64,000 nucleotides of DNA from Pseudoalteromonas sp. EB27 (GTDB lineage: Bacteria; Pseudomonadota; Gammaproteobacteria; Enterobacterales; Alteromonadaceae). The DNA lies in contig NZ_MTQD01000005.1 of assembly GCF_001974875.1 (NCBI RefSeq), positions 124,001 through 188,000 on the forward strand. The letters are read 5' to 3'. Below, one piece after another: positions 1-10,516 of the stretch (position 1 is the stretch's first letter; every line of letters starts with the position of its first letter). The translations under genes and the position numbers were made by a program. Under the pieces are notes generated by a model. The model did not search any database, was not told the DNA's origin, and saw only the letters and a list, made by a program, of their open reading frames with translations.

Positions 1-624
1 TGGCAACGCGCCAAACGCGAAGGCCAAGCCACGCGTATTAACGTTGAGCATTTAATGGCGTCGAGTGCCATTCCTATGGTGTTTCCAAGTGTAAATATTT
101 ATAACCATTACTTTGGTGATGGCTCTATACATCAGCTTTCGCCCTTGAGTCCGTCGATTCATTTAGGTGCTGAAAAAATATTTATTATTGGGGTCGACCA
201 GCCTAAAGAGCTTCACCCACCGGGTTATTCGCCGCATTACCCTGGCTTATCAGCTGTTGCAGGGCATTTACTCGATAGCGTATTTACCGACACTATGCAG
301 TCGGATTTAGAGCGACTGGAACGCGTTAACCGCACTTTAGGATTACTCCCCGCTCGTGATAAACATCAAGAACTTAAGCAAATTGATACCTTTGTTATTA
401 ACCCTTCGCAAAACTTTAACGCCATTGCCGCGCAGTATTACGACGATATGCCGTGGGCGATTAAAGTATTACTGCGTACGATCGGTGTTAAAAAACATTC
501 GCAATCGAGTTTGACCAGTTACCTATTGTTTGAAAAACGCTACACCCAACATTTAATGCAAATTGGCTATGAAGATGGCATGGCGCAGTTACCTAAAATG
601 CGTGAGTTTTTAGAGTTAGATTAA
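1..624 (+). CDS. Patatin-like phospholipase, C-terminal part (5' end outside window)
   Basis: The reading frame is open from the first base, so the gene starts before the window and the ATG at 55 is internal. About 207 residues are visible. A GDGS motif followed by QLSPLSPSIHLGA lies near visible residue 40 and matches the patatin segment carrying the catalytic Asp of the Ser-Asp dyad. The nucleophile motif GxSxG would lie upstream and cannot be seen. Patatin-like enzymes hydrolyse acyl chains from phospholipids or other lipids. The C-terminal 120 residues show no recognised domain. Family assignment is fairly secure; substrate and location are unknown. Confidence 0.75.
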   Translation, partial: WQRAKREGQATRINVEHLMASSAIPMVFPSVNIYNHYFGDGSIHQLSPLSPSIHLGAEKIFIIGVDQPKELHPPGYSPHYPGLSAVAGHLLDSVFTDTMQSDLERLERVNRTLGLLPARDKHQELKQIDTFVINPSQNFNAIAAQYYDDMPWAIKVLLRTIGVKKHSQSSLTSYLLFEKRYTQHLMQIGYEDGMAQLPKMREFLELD

Positions 625-639
625 GCCCAAACAAGCACA

Positions 640-2613
640 TTATTCTATCCCGTCGAGCAGGTAGTGCTCTACCCGCTCAACACGCCTTGGTTTACCTTGT
701 AGTACTAAAACGTCGTTAGGTAACAAGGTTGTTTGCGCTGATGGCGTGTCTATTTCGGATCCTTCTCTGCGAAGTGCTTTTACGAGTACTCGCCGCTTTT
801 CTAAATTTAGATCTTCAATTGTTTTACTCACGGCATAAGCTTGCTTGGGCAATGCTACAACGTGTAAATATTCTAATCGGTCGGTTGAGGCATCTTCGCT
901 ATCTTTAAAATACCCTGCGTAAAAACTTTGCATTAATGGATAACGATTACGTCGCTCTTTACTTACTCGGCGAACAATACGTGTCATGGGTACGCCCGAC
1001 ATAGACAACACATGCGACACGAGCATTAAGCTCGCTTCTAACGACTCGGGCACCACTTCGGTTACACCTAGCGCTTTTAAATAATCGAGCTGGCTGTCGT
1101 CACGAGTCCTAATAAGTATTTTAACGTTAGGTGCTATTTGCTTTATGGCATCAATAACAACTTGCGCGTGATCAAACTCAGTAAAAGTAATAATCACCAA
1201 CCGAGCTCGCTCTACTCCTGCGCACTTTAAAATATCTTTTTGCTTAACATAACCAAATATTACAGGCTCGCCAGCCGCTTTGCCTTCTTGTACAAGTATT
1301 GGGTTACTTTCGATGGCAACGTAGTCTATTGCTTCGGGCTTTAAAAAACGAGCTATAGTTTGTCCAACACGCGAAAAACCACAAATAACAACATGATCGC
1401 TATAAAGTGTACTACTTTGTGGCTCACTCTCCAGCGCTAAACTTGGGCGATCGAGTATGCCTAAACGATTTAAAATGAATGGCGTTTTATCAATCAAAAA
1501 TGGTGTAAATGCCATTGAAAGCACACCCAATGCAATTAAAAATGAAGCTTGCTCTGAGTTTAATAACTGATGCTGGCCAGCAAGTGCGATAAGTACAAAA
1601 CCAAACTCTCCCATTTGCCACAACATAATGCCACAGGCGAGTGAATCTTGGTTTCGTTCATGCATTAGCCGCGCACTAAGTGCTACTACTGTAATTTTTA
1701 ATATGAGTAACCCAAGCAATGCGCCAATAATTATTACTATGTGCGCCAGTACAAATAAAATATCTAGCTGCATACCCACAGTTACAAAAAACAGCCCCAT
1801 TAATATATCGCGAAATGGACGTATATCGGCCTCTAACTGATGCCTATAATGGCTCTCACCTAACATCATTCCCGCTAAAAATGCGCCCAATGCCATAGAC
1901 AAGCCAAACATATACGTTAAAAAGCCCGCAAATAGCGCTACTAATATAGTCGTAAGTACAAACAATTCATCGGTTCGTACTTGCGCTATTTCTTTAAATA
2001 CAATGGGCAATACCCATTTACCAATTGCCCAAAGGAGCACACATACAAATGCACCTTTACTTAGGGCAAAGGCTAAAGCCCAGCCAATACTTTGTGAGTC
2101 GCTTGATGCAAATAAGGGAAGTATTATTAATAGAGGAACAACAGCAATATCTTGAAAAAGCAGCACACCAACGGCTAACTGCCCTCGTCGCTGATTAAGC
2201 TCACCCGTCTCTTTTAATAGCTTAACAACCACCGCAGTTGAAGAAAGCGCCATAATTGTGCCAATAGTAAAGCTGGTGAGTAGAGAAAAGTCTAAACAAT
2301 ATAAGATAATAATGAAGAGTAAGCTGGTTATGCCTACTTGCAGAGATCCCAGTCCAAATACTAGGTTTCGCATTGCCATTAACCGCGAGATAGAAAACTC
2401 TAACCCCAAACTAAATAACAAAAAGACAATACCAAGCTCTGCTACAAACTCTATTTCATGAGATTGTGCTAACCAACCAATACCATGGCTACCGGCTAAA
2501 ACCCCAGTTGCTAGGTACGCTAAAATAGGCGGCAAGCCAATGCGTTTAAAAAACCACACAAAAAGCACTGCCGCTACTAATAAGCCAAAAATTTGAGCAT
2601 TAATACTTTGCAA
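640..2613 (-). CDS. Monovalent cation:proton antiporter-2 (CPA2), KefB/KefC/YbaL type
   Basis: 657 residues. The N-terminal ~380 residues form a Na+/H+-exchanger-type membrane domain with about a dozen hydrophobic segments and the LFQDIAVVPLL signature. From about residue 400 a TrkA-N (RCK) Rossmann domain follows (ICGFSRVGQ, where the usual GxGxxG has Ser for the second Gly), then a TrkA-C-like domain at the C-terminus. The family exports K+ (or Na+) in exchange for H+ in the inner membrane, often gated by nucleotides or glutathione adducts. The start is a TTG with GAGG seven bases upstream. It converges on the patatin gene and diverges from the GGDEF gene. It could be KefB, KefC or YbaL; no Kef ancillary flavoprotein gene is adjacent. 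Confidence 0.85.
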   Translation of the reverse strand: MQSINAQIFGLLVAAVLFVWFFKRIGLPPILAYLATGVLAGSHGIGWLAQSHEIEFVAELGIVFLLFSLGLEFSISRLMAMRNLVFGLGSLQVGITSLLFIIILYCLDFSLLTSFTIGTIMALSSTAVVVKLLKETGELNQRRGQLAVGVLLFQDIAVVPLLIILPLFASSDSQSIGWALAFALSKGAFVCVLLWAIGKWVLPIVFKEIAQVRTDELFVLTTILVALFAGFLTYMFGLSMALGAFLAGMMLGESHYRHQLEADIRPFRDILMGLFFVTVGMQLDILFVLAHIVIIIGALLGLLILKITVVALSARLMHERNQDSLACGIMLWQMGEFGFVLIALAGQHQLLNSEQASFLIALGVLSMAFTPFLIDKTPFILNRLGILDRPSLALESEPQSSTLYSDHVVICGFSRVGQTIARFLKPEAIDYVAIESNPILVQEGKAAGEPVIFGYVKQKDILKCAGVERARLVIITFTEFDHAQVVIDAIKQIAPNVKILIRTRDDSQLDYLKALGVTEVVPESLEASLMLVSHVLSMSGVPMTRIVRRVSKERRNRYPLMQSFYAGYFKDSEDASTDRLEYLHVVALPKQAYAVSKTIEDLNLEKRRVLVKALRREGSEIDTPSAQTTLLPNDVLVLQGKPRRVERVEHYLLDGIE

Positions 2614-2693
2614 ATGCAGCCTCGCGCTTAAATTAAACTAGTAGCTTGTAAGTAAATATAGCAACCATATGTTTTTCAGGCAATTTTAAAATA

Positions 2694-2708
2694 TGGCACA
2701 AAAATAGC
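2694..2708 (+). promoter_or_regulatory. Candidate sigma-54 promoter of the GGDEF gene
   Basis: A perfect TGGCAC -24 element (2694-2699) is followed by AGCT in the -12 position. GG at 2695-2696 and GC at 2707-2708 are separated by exactly 10 bases, as RpoN promoters require. Transcription would start near 2719-2720, leaving a leader of about 27 nt before the ATG at 2747. The -12 box reads TAGC rather than TTGC. No activator site was identified; one would have to overlap the start of the antiporter gene. Confidence 0.5.
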
Positions 2709-2746
2709 TTAGTTATTGCAAAGTAACACCCTCGGGGGAGAATTTA

Positions 2747-3643
2747 ATGGAAAACGTCCATATTTTGACGCAACGTGTGTCAGGTCGCGGTGATTTTTTG
2801 CCGTTTTCGGCTGAACATTCACCAACAAACGAAATAACAGAAACACATAAACTCGTTACAGAGCTACAAACAAGCTTAGTGATTGAGGATGTTTTAGCTA
2901 TATACGCAAAATTTACAAAACAATTGTTAAATTTTTCTGGTTTACAGTTTCAATCAACATTAGGAACTACACAAACATCAGAAAGTGACACAAATAGTAC
3001 TCCCTATATTTTTGATTTAGCTATTGGTAATGAACACTTAGGGCAACTAATTTACTTTAGTAAGTTTCCGCTTGGCCAAGCAATTGAGAAAAAATTAAAT
3101 ATTTTACATACTGCGCTGCTTTATCCAATTCGCAATGCAATGATGTATAGCAGAGTATTAAAGCTTGCTACAAAAGATGCATTAACCGGTTTAAACAACC
3201 GTAGTCAATTTAATGACTTTTTACTGCAAAAACTTGAAAACTGCCGTCGTTATCAGCGTCCATTTAGTTTAATGCTACTTGATCTGGATAACTTTAAACA
3301 AGTTAACGATAACTTTGGTCATAAAATTGGTGACGATACACTTAAAGAATTTTCAAAAGTACTGTGTAGCAGCATACGTGGCACTGACTCAGTGTTTAGA
3401 TTTGGTGGTGATGAGTTTGCTTTACTTATTGAAGACCCTGAGTTTACCACTAATAAAGTGATTGCTGAACGCATAATGTGCTTAGTAAGAAAATCGCCAT
3501 TAATGTCTAAGTACAAAGTAACAACCAGTATTGGTTTTACTTTAGCTAACAGCCAAGACAGCGAAACTGAAATATTTGCTCGAGCAGATAAAGGCTTATA
3601 CAAAGCAAAAGCATCTGGCAGAAACTGCGCAAAAGCCTACTAA
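2747..3643 (+). CDS. Diguanylate cyclase (GGDEF domain)
   Basis: 298 residues, predicted soluble. The C-terminal half (about 145-298) is a GGDEF domain with an intact GGDEF active site at 220-224. An RxxD inhibitory I-site (R211-G-T-D214) lies five residues before it, so the enzyme is expected to make c-di-GMP from two GTP and to be feedback inhibited. The N-terminal ~140 residues have no clear signature but look like a small GAF-like sensory domain; that is inference. GGGGGAGA eight bases before the ATG is a strong ribosome-binding site. It is monocistronic: a terminator follows, and the candidate sigma-54 promoter precedes it. Input signal unknown. Confidence 0.88.
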   Translation: MENVHILTQRVSGRGDFLPFSAEHSPTNEITETHKLVTELQTSLVIEDVLAIYAKFTKQLLNFSGLQFQSTLGTTQTSESDTNSTPYIFDLAIGNEHLGQLIYFSKFPLGQAIEKKLNILHTALLYPIRNAMMYSRVLKLATKDALTGLNNRSQFNDFLLQKLENCRRYQRPFSLMLLDLDNFKQVNDNFGHKIGDDTLKEFSKVLCSSIRGTDSVFRFGGDEFALLIEDPEFTTNKVIAERIMCLVRKSPLMSKYKVTTSIGFTLANSQDSETEIFARADKGLYKAKASGRNCAKAY

Positions 3644-3665
3644 TATTTGCTTAAACTAATTGAAT

Positions 3666-3698
3666 AAAAAAGCCTAGCTTCCCCCGCTAGGCTTTTTT
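3666..3698 (+). terminator. Rho-independent terminator after the GGDEF gene
   Basis: Arms AAAAAAGCCTAGC and GCTAGGCTTTTTT flank a seven-base loop. The T-run on one side and A-run on the other make it usable from both strands, so it may also stop transcription of the convergent small membrane protein gene. Confidence 0.9.
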
Positions 3699-3716
3699 AT
3701 TGCTAAAATTTCACCC

Positions 3717-4058
3717 CTAAGGTTTTACACTTACCAATTTATAAATAAACAAAGCAGCACAAAAGCCGAAAAAGAATCCGCTAATTAAATTAAGTAATGC
3801 GGTAATTGTAGCAAGCGGTGTAAATAACACTAAAAGCAGTGGCAGGCTCACGCCTAAAATAAAAAACAATCCACCTTTACCTAACCAATAAGCTAATAAA
3901 AGCACTGAAGATACAACTCCACCCGCAACTGCATAACCTAACGTAACTATATTTAACTCAAGTAAAACATTAGCGATAATAGCTATTACGGCCGTTATCA
4001 GCATACCCATTGGCGCTTTAGTCACTAACGACAAACCAACATGCGGCTGTTTACCCAT
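3717..4058 (-). CDS. Small multi-spanning membrane protein of unknown function
   Basis: 113 residues, very hydrophobic, with three or four predicted membrane helices and the basic C-terminal end KLVSVKP. I do not recognise the family. It follows tilS immediately: its ATG is at 4058 and the tilS stop begins at 4059. It is therefore probably the last gene of a tilS transcription unit and shares the terminator at 3666-3698. Amino-acid composition and position support a real gene; function is unknown. Confidence 0.65.
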   Translation of the reverse strand: MGKQPHVGLSLVTKAPMGMLITAVIAIIANVLLELNIVTLGYAVAGGVVSSVLLLAYWLGKGGLFFILGVSLPLLLVLFTPLATITALLNLISGFFFGFCAALFIYKLVSVKP

Positions 4059-5363
4059 TTATTTACACTCCCAAAAAATACCATTTTCATCAACATGCTT
4101 AGCACTTATAAAATAACCAACCACTTGCACTAATTCATCATTATAGAAAATAAGCGGTACGCTGGCGCGAAGCCAAGGTGCTATTTTTGCATCTTTAAAC
4201 CAATGCTTAACTGTATTACTACCAGGCTTTTTAAGTGGTTTTATACGCGCACTATTGCAATTAAAGCGCACTATTACTTGCTCATTAGCGTGTGGAGGTC
4301 TTACACCGCTACCAGCCCTTTTAATTAATAAACGCCCATCAGCAAGTTTTAGTTCTGAATGATTCAGCTCTGTATCTGTTAATACTTCACTTGGTGTTAC
4401 AAAATACAAATAACCTTGATGCCGGCGTATTTGTCCATCTAGCAAGTCGATACGCATTTGTGCATCGTTTTTTGCGCACATTGCTTGATTAATAATTTGC
4501 TCAAGTTGCTTTTGTGATGGCATCACTTGAGTAAATAGAGCAAGCCACGCACGTACTATATTTGCTATGCGCGCTGCGCTGTATTCACTTATTTGGCTAA
4601 TGCACAGTGCTTGATGCTCGTTAACACACTTATTTAAATCAAGCTGGGTATATTCATCAAGTAGAGTTTGTTGTTGCTGTAGTAGCTCAATGCTTCGTGC
4701 AGTGCATTGCTCAAACCCATTAAAGCGCTCAGCTAACACAGGCACTATTTTTGAGCGTAAAAAATTACGATCAAAACTTTCATCTGTATTAGAGTCATCG
4801 GTTATGTGGTTAATACCGAACTGCGCTGCAAACGCTTCTATATCGCTTCGCTTAACGTTCAACAATGGCCGAAAACATACACGGCCACTTTGCAGCAAAC
4901 GCGCTTGGTGCATAGCACCAAGCCCTTTTAAACCTGAGCCACGCTTTAAGCGCAGTAAAAACGTTTCTACTTGGTCGTTTAAGTGTTGGCCCAGTAAAAT
5001 AATGCTGCTTTGTGGGCTTAGTTCATCAAGTGCTTTATAACGGGCGTCGCGTGCTTGGGCTTCAAGACTTGTGCGCGACTGCTGCTCAATGACAACTTTC
5101 GCAGCTTCAAAAGGCACACTAAGCTCAATACATACGTTTTTGCAAAAGCGTTGCCAGTCATCAGCATACTGGCTCAAGCCATGGTGAACATAAATAGCCG
5201 AGACATTAATTGCAGGGTTATCTGCTTTTAAAGTGCGCATTAAATGCAACAACACCACAGAATCAACGCCACCAGAGAGCGCCACTGTAAAAGCAGTGTA
5301 GCCTTGCTCAATATAGCTATTTAGTGATTTTTTTAATTGCTGATAAATTGCTGATGTATGCAT
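4059..5363 (-). CDS. tilS: tRNA(Ile)-lysidine synthase TilS
   Basis: 434 residues from the chosen ATG at 5363. TilS uses ATP and lysine to convert C34 of the CAU-anticodon tRNA-Ile to lysidine, which makes it read AUA codons. The N-terminal PP-loop motif SGGVDS (residues 30-35) binds ATP, and a TilS-type central and C-terminal region follows. The open frame runs back to 5453, but that extension crosses the accA terminator at 5405-5428 and overlaps the accA stop, so the internal start is preferred. Only a weak ribosome-binding site (AAAGTG) precedes it. Position after accA matches the gammaproteobacterial dnaE-accA-tilS order. Confidence 0.92.
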   Translation of the reverse strand: MHTSAIYQQLKKSLNSYIEQGYTAFTVALSGGVDSVVLLHLMRTLKADNPAINVSAIYVHHGLSQYADDWQRFCKNVCIELSVPFEAAKVVIEQQSRTSLEAQARDARYKALDELSPQSSIILLGQHLNDQVETFLLRLKRGSGLKGLGAMHQARLLQSGRVCFRPLLNVKRSDIEAFAAQFGINHITDDSNTDESFDRNFLRSKIVPVLAERFNGFEQCTARSIELLQQQQTLLDEYTQLDLNKCVNEHQALCISQISEYSAARIANIVRAWLALFTQVMPSQKQLEQIINQAMCAKNDAQMRIDLLDGQIRRHQGYLYFVTPSEVLTDTELNHSELKLADGRLLIKRAGSGVRPPHANEQVIVRFNCNSARIKPLKKPGSNTVKHWFKDAKIAPWLRASVPLIFYNDELVQVVGYFISAKHVDENGIFWECK

Positions 5364-5404
5364 ATGGGCGCACTTTAATATAAAAACTCTGAACATTTTA
5401 AAGC

Positions 5405-5428
5405 AAAAAAGCCGCATAAGCGGCTTTT
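5405..5428 (-). terminator. Terminator between accA and tilS
   Basis: Perfect stem AAGCCGC / GCGGCTT with a four-base ATAA loop, flanked by A- and T-runs, 19 bases past the accA stop. It implies that tilS has its own promoter or depends on readthrough, and it argues against the long tilS start at 5453. Confidence 0.85.
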
Positions 5429-5446
5429 TTTTAACATTTAATGCGT

Positions 5447-6403
5447 TTAGCAATAACCAAACGACATTAAACGTTTGTAACGTTGGTCAAGCATTTCTTC
5501 AAGCGTAAGCGCTTGAAGATCAGCTAAGTCACGTTTTAGGCGTTCTTTTAAGTTACGTGCCATACCATCGTAATTGCGGTGCGCTCCACCTAGAGGTTCA
5601 TCAATTAAATTACTGATTAAATCTAGTTCTTTCACGCGCTCTGCGGTTACACCCATAGCTTCTGCTGCAAGTGGTGCTTTGTCGGCGCTTTTCCAAAGAA
5701 TTGACGCACAACCTTCAGGCGAAATTACAGAATAAGTGCTGTATTGCAACATGTTAACTCTGTCGCCAACACCAATCGCTAATGCACCACCTGAACCGCC
5801 TTCGCCTATAACCGTACATATTGTCGGCACTTTAAGTGTCGCCATTACTTTTAAGTTACGTGCGATTGCTTCAGATTGACCACGCTCTTCAGCGCCAACG
5901 CCTGGGTATGCACCCGGTGTGTCGATAAAAGTCATGATTGGCATTTTAAAACGCTCAGCCATTTCCATTAAGCGTAATGCTTTACGGTAACCTTCTGGCT
6001 TTGGCATACCAAAGTTGCGTTTAATTTTTTCAGCAGTGTCACGGCCTTTTTGTTGGCCAATAACCATTACTGGTTCGCCATCTAAACGCGCAACGCCACC
6101 TAAAATAGCCGGATCGTTAGCAAAAGTACGATCGCCAGCAAACTCGTCAAATTCCGTGAAAATGCGCTCGATATAATCTCGAGTGTAAGGACGCAACGGA
6201 TGACGTGCTAACTGTGATACTTGCCAAGCGCCTAAATTAGAAAAAATCTCCTGTTTTTGTTTGGCACTTTTTTCTTTTAGTTTGCTGACTTCCTCTTCTA
6301 ACTCAAGGTCTAATTCGCCAGCGCGGCTTATATTTTGTAATTCTTCAATTTTTGCTTCTAATTCTGCAATTGGAAGCTCAAAATCAAGATAATTGAGGCT
6401 CAT
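5447..6403 (-). CDS. accA: Acetyl-CoA carboxylase carboxyltransferase subunit alpha
   Basis: 318 residues, the usual length of AccA. With AccD it transfers the carboxyl group from carboxybiotin to acetyl-CoA, giving malonyl-CoA for fatty-acid synthesis in the cytoplasm. Visible features are the N-terminal coiled-coil segment (about 8-55) and the crotonase-like carboxyltransferase core with [18 protein letters not shown] and [15 protein letters not shown]. It lies 16 bp downstream of dnaE on the same strand, so it is probably cotranscribed with it, and it ends at the strong terminator 5405-5428. Confidence 0.97.
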   Translation of the reverse strand: MSLNYLDFELPIAELEAKIEELQNISRAGELDLELEEEVSKLKEKSAKQKQEIFSNLGAWQVSQLARHPLRPYTRDYIERIFTEFDEFAGDRTFANDPAILGGVARLDGEPVMVIGQQKGRDTAEKIKRNFGMPKPEGYRKALRLMEMAERFKMPIMTFIDTPGAYPGVGAEERGQSEAIARNLKVMATLKVPTICTVIGEGGSGGALAIGVGDRVNMLQYSTYSVISPEGCASILWKSADKAPLAAEAMGVTAERVKELDLISNLIDEPLGGAHRNYDGMARNLKERLKRDLADLQALTLEEMLDQRYKRLMSFGYC

Positions 6404-6419
6404 GCTCTAAACTACCTAA

Positions 6420-9400
6420 TTAGTTAAATTCTAGTTCTACATCTTGCGCTGCCATTAATGATAACTTATGTATTAAGTCGTCACTTGGCGTAACACACCA
6501 TTCGATCCCAAGAGTTAATTGAGCCAACGCATCTGGACGTTGGTAATAAACCTTGATCGGACACGTTCCCATTTTATAGGGTTCGAGTACTTTTTGTAAT
6601 TTATCGAAGAAACCTGCCTCGACTTGCACCATGTTCAGCGTCATTTTAATCGCTTTAATACGTTTTTCACGCGCTTGAGCAATGGTGTTTATTTCTCTGG
6701 CGGTCATTGTAATACCACCGGAGAAGTTATCAAAGCTGACCTGTCCAGATATTACCAAGATATTGTTAACTTGGAGCATATCTTGGTACTTTTCAAACTC
6801 GTCTGAATACAAGCGTACATCAATCCGTGCACTCTTGTCATCTAAAGTTACTAAGGCCCAACGATTTCCTTTTTTATTAATTAATACCCTTGAAGCAATC
6901 ACTAAACCTGCGGCCGTTGCAAATACATCACGGTTAGTTGGCTGTAAATCAACTATTTTCCCGCTGGTATAATGCCTAAGCTCACGTCGGTACTGATTTA
7001 TCGGATGCCCAGTTAAATAAAGGCCTAACGTTTCTTTTTCACCATCTAACCATTCGTTATCGTTGAGTCCCGTGGCTTTAATAAAGGCTTGTTCAACTTC
7101 GTCAGGCTCGGTGGCTAATAAACCAAACAAATCACTTTGCCCTAATAGCTCAGCTTTGTTGTGTTGATCAGCTGCACGCATTGCATCTTTTAAACTGGCC
7201 AATAATGTAGCACGTCCAGATTGGGTTTTTTCTGGCCCTAAATTATCTAGTGCACCTGAGTAAATTAATTTTTCAGTGACGCGTTTATTTAAGCGTTTTA
7301 AATCAACTCGGGCACAAAAATCAAATAAATCTTTAAATGGGCCACCTTTCGCACGTGCTTCTAATATTGCATCAACCGGTGCTTCACCCACGCCTTTAAT
7401 AGCGCCGATGCCGTAAACAATTTCACCTTGTAGGTTTACTGTAAACTTAAACTCACCTGCATTTACGTCTGGCGGCAATAAAGTGAGCTTCATGTTTTCA
7501 CATTCGTCCACCAAAATAACTATTTTGTCGGTGTTATCCATATCGGCCGACATTACCGCAGCCATAAACTCAGCAGGATGGTGCGTTTTCATCCACAGCG
7601 TTTGATACGAAACGAGTGCATATGCCGCTGAGTGAGATTTATTAAAGCCGTAACCAGCGAATTTTTCTACCAAGTCGAAGATTTTTATCGCGAGCTCGCC
7701 GTCAATGCCGTTATTTCTTGCGCCATCTTCAAACGTTGAACGCTGCTTTGCCATTTCTTCGGGTTTTTTCTTACCCATTGCACGACGCAGCATGTCGGCG
7801 CCACCTAGCGTGTAGCCTGCTAGTACTTGCGCAATTTGCATTACTTGCTCTTGATACAAGATAATGCCGTACGTTGGATCAAGTATTGGTTTTAAGCTTT
7901 CGTGCTGATATTGCGCATCTGGGTATGAGATTTCTTCTCGGCCCAATTTTCGGTCGATAAAGTTATCTACCATGCCTGATTGCAGCGGACCTGGTCGGAA
8001 CAAGGCCACAAGTGCAATCATATCTTCAAAGCAGTCGGGTTTAAGTCGGCGTACTAAGTCTTTCATACCGCGCGACTCTAGCTGGAATACAGCGGTCGTC
8101 TCAGCACGAAGTAGTAACTCAATACTTTTTTTATCATCCAGTGGAATAGTGTTTATATCGACAGGGTCTTTACCTCGGCGCTCCATGCGCACGTTGGTCA
8201 TATCGACTGCCCACTGCAATATAGTCAGTGTACGTAAACCCAAGAAATCGAACTTAACTAAGCCTGCCGTTTCTACGTCGTTTTTATCAAACTGTGTTAC
8301 CGGAAACTTACCTTCGTCATCGCAATAAAGCGCGGCAAAGTCGGTAATAGTGGTTGGCGATATTACTACGCCACCCGCATGTTTACCGGCGTTACGTGTA
8401 CACCCTTCAAGGATGCGACACATGTCGATTAAATCTTTTACTTCGTTGTCGCCATCGTAGGCTTCTTGCAAGCGTGGTTCTATGTCAAACGCTTTAGCAA
8501 GCGTCATCCCAGGATCGCCTGGAATCATTTTTGAAATACGATCAACAAACCCATAAGGATGCCCAAGTACTCGCCCTACATCGCGTATTACCGCTTTTGC
8601 AGCCATAGTACCAAAGGTAATAATTTGCGATACGGCGTTTCGACCATACAAAGCCGACACGTGATCAATTACCTCGTCACGTCTATCCATACAGAAATCG
8701 ACGTCGAAATCGGGCATTGATACACGTTCTGGATTCAAAAATCGCTCAAAAAGCAAGTCGAATTCAAGTGGATCCAAATCGGTAATTTTAAGTGCGTACG
8801 CAACTAACGAACCCGCACCTGAACCACGACCAGGTCCAACAGGGATATTGTTATCTTTACTCCACTGAATAAACTCCATTACGATTAAGAAGTAACCGGG
8901 GAATCCCATTTGGTTAATTACGCCAAGTTCTATATCAAGTCGCTCGTCGTATTCAACGCGTTTTACTTTTCGCTCTTCTTCATCGGGGAATAAAAACTGC
9001 AGTCGCTCTTCAAGACCGTCTTCTGACACTTTAACTAAAAACTCATCAATCTTAAGTGAGCCAGTTGGGTAATCAGGTAAAAAGTAAGTCCCTAGCTGAA
9101 CAGTTACATTACAACGCTTAGCTATCTCTACCGTATTTTGTAAAGCCTCAGGAATGTCGCTAAACAGCTCTGCCATTTGCTCTGATGTTTTTAGGTATTG
9201 TTCTTCAGAGAACCGTTTAGGGCGGCGTTTATCATCAAGCGTGTAGCCGTCAAAAATAGCAACACGAATTTCGTGCGCTTCAAAGTTTTCTGGCTTTAAA
9301 AATACCACTTCGTTGGTGGCTACAACAGGTAACTGCTCTTTGGTGGCAAGCTCTACCGCCATGTGCAAGTAGTCTTCTTCAAGCGGTCGATTGGTGCGAA

Positions 9401-9911
9401 CAAGCTCAAGGTAGTAGTTATCGCTAAAATGCTGCTTGTAAAAACTAACAACCGATTCAATGACACTTGGGTTATTTTTTAATAACGCTTTACCTAAGTC
9501 ACCGTCTTTAGCGCCAGAGAGAATAATTAAGCCCGTTTTATGTTCCACCAGCCATTCTCGGTCAATCACTGGCCGATGAAACACATGCCCACGCTGATAC
9601 GCTTTAGATATTAACAAGGTAATATTTTTATAGCCGTCGTTGTCTTTGGCTAATATGGTTAAGCGGCTTGGTTCGTCAGGAAATTCAGGACTACGAACCC
9701 AAAAGTCTGCCCCCACAATAGGCTTAATACCGGCGTTATGCGTGGCGCCATAAAAGCGCACTAAGCCACAAAAGTTCATTTGATCGGTAATCGCAATCGC
9801 AGGCATTTGCAGCTCTTGCGCTTTAGCGACTATCGGCTTTGTTTTAGCGAGGCCGTCAACCATCGAGAAGTCAGAATGAACCCTTAAATGGACAAAATCA
9901 GGAGCCGCCAT
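6420..9911 (-). CDS. dnaE: DNA polymerase III alpha subunit (replicative polymerase)
   Basis: 1163 residues, normal for gammaproteobacterial DnaE. In order: PHP domain (starting [14 protein letters not shown]), the C-family polymerase core with catalytic [15 protein letters not shown], a helix-hairpin-helix region, the clamp-binding motif QSDLF near residue 920 (compare QADMF in E. coli), and a C-terminal OB-fold and tau-binding region. It extends DNA 5' to 3' within the holoenzyme. The start follows the rnhB stop by two bases, so the rnhB-dnaE-accA genes are likely translationally coupled. Nothing odd was seen. Confidence 0.98.
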   Translation of the reverse strand: MAAPDFVHLRVHSDFSMVDGLAKTKPIVAKAQELQMPAIAITDQMNFCGLVRFYGATHNAGIKPIVGADFWVRSPEFPDEPSRLTILAKDNDGYKNITLLISKAYQRGHVFHRPVIDREWLVEHKTGLIILSGAKDGDLGKALLKNNPSVIESVVSFYKQHFSDNYYLELVRTNRPLEEDYLHMAVELATKEQLPVVATNEVVFLKPENFEAHEIRVAIFDGYTLDDKRRPKRFSEEQYLKTSEQMAELFSDIPEALQNTVEIAKRCNVTVQLGTYFLPDYPTGSLKIDEFLVKVSEDGLEERLQFLFPDEEERKVKRVEYDERLDIELGVINQMGFPGYFLIVMEFIQWSKDNNIPVGPGRGSGAGSLVAYALKITDLDPLEFDLLFERFLNPERVSMPDFDVDFCMDRRDEVIDHVSALYGRNAVSQIITFGTMAAKAVIRDVGRVLGHPYGFVDRISKMIPGDPGMTLAKAFDIEPRLQEAYDGDNEVKDLIDMCRILEGCTRNAGKHAGGVVISPTTITDFAALYCDDEGKFPVTQFDKNDVETAGLVKFDFLGLRTLTILQWAVDMTNVRMERRGKDPVDINTIPLDDKKSIELLLRAETTAVFQLESRGMKDLVRRLKPDCFEDMIALVALFRPGPLQSGMVDNFIDRKLGREEISYPDAQYQHESLKPILDPTYGIILYQEQVMQIAQVLAGYTLGGADMLRRAMGKKKPEEMAKQRSTFEDGARNNGIDGELAIKIFDLVEKFAGYGFNKSHSAAYALVSYQTLWMKTHHPAEFMAAVMSADMDNTDKIVILVDECENMKLTLLPPDVNAGEFKFTVNLQGEIVYGIGAIKGVGEAPVDAILEARAKGGPFKDLFDFCARVDLKRLNKRVTEKLIYSGALDNLGPEKTQSGRATLLASLKDAMRAADQHNKAELLGQSDLFGLLATEPDEVEQAFIKATGLNDNEWLDGEKETLGLYLTGHPINQYRRELRHYTSGKIVDLQPTNRDVFATAAGLVIASRVLINKKGNRWALVTLDDKSARIDVRLYSDEFEKYQDMLQVNNILVISGQVSFDNFSGGITMTAREINTIAQAREKRIKAIKMTLNMVQVEAGFFDKLQKVLEPYKMGTCPIKVYYQRPDALAQLTLGIEWCVTPSDDLIHKLSLMAAQDVELEFN

Positions 9912-9913
9912 GC

Positions 9914-10516
9914 TTAACCCTCGCCATTGGCTTGCGCCAATACACGCTGCACAGGCTTAAAACTTTTACGATGCTCGTCAATCGCGCCGTACTGCTCAAG
10001 CGCCGCAAAATGCGCTTTAGTCGGATATCCTTTGTGCCCTGCAAAGCCATATTCTGGGTGGCGTTTATCAAGTTCAATCATTTCATCATCACGCGCTACT
10101 TTAGCTAAAATAGACGCGGCTGATATTTCAGCTACCAAGCTATCGCCTTTAACAACGGCTTGCGCTGGCATTGCTAATTTAGGCAAACGATTACCATCTA
10201 TAAATACAAATTCAGGTTGTGTGCTTAACGCCTCTACTGCGCGGGTCATGGCAAGCATCGTTGCGTGCAGAATATTTAATTCATCAATCTCTGTCGGATT
10301 GCAGCGACCATAGGCGTAACACAATGCTTTTTCTTTTATTTCAATCGCGAGTGCTTGGCGTTTTTTATCTGTTAATTTTTTAGAATCTGCTAAGCCTGCA
10401 ATAGGTTTAGTGGGATCTAAAATAACGGCGGCAGTGACTACGTCGCCAACAAGTGGACCGCGCCCTACTTCATCTACACCGGCAATTAAGGCTACGTTGG
10501 GTCTATCAATTTGCAT
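9914..10516 (-). CDS. rnhB: Ribonuclease HII
   Basis: 200 residues. It removes RNA from RNA-DNA hybrids and incises at single ribonucleotides in DNA. The N-terminal [15 protein letters not shown] carries the first catalytic acids (D15, E16), and FVFIDGN and VARD segments supply others. The start overlaps the end of lpxB by 11 bp, as in the lpxB-rnhB-dnaE run of E. coli, and dnaE follows two bases later. Confidence 0.96.
   Translation of the reverse strand: MQIDRPNVALIAGVDEVGRGPLVGDVVTAAVILDPTKPIAGLADSKKLTDKKRQALAIEIKEKALCYAYGRCNPTEIDELNILHATMLAMTRAVEALSTQPEFVFIDGNRLPKLAMPAQAVVKGDSLVAEISAASILAKVARDDEMIELDKRHPEYGFAGHKGYPTKAHFAALEQYGAIDEHRKSFKPVQRVLAQANGEG

Noticed and set aside
4059..5453. Longer TilS start at 5453
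   Set aside because: The extra 30 codons are the accA terminator and overlap the accA stop.
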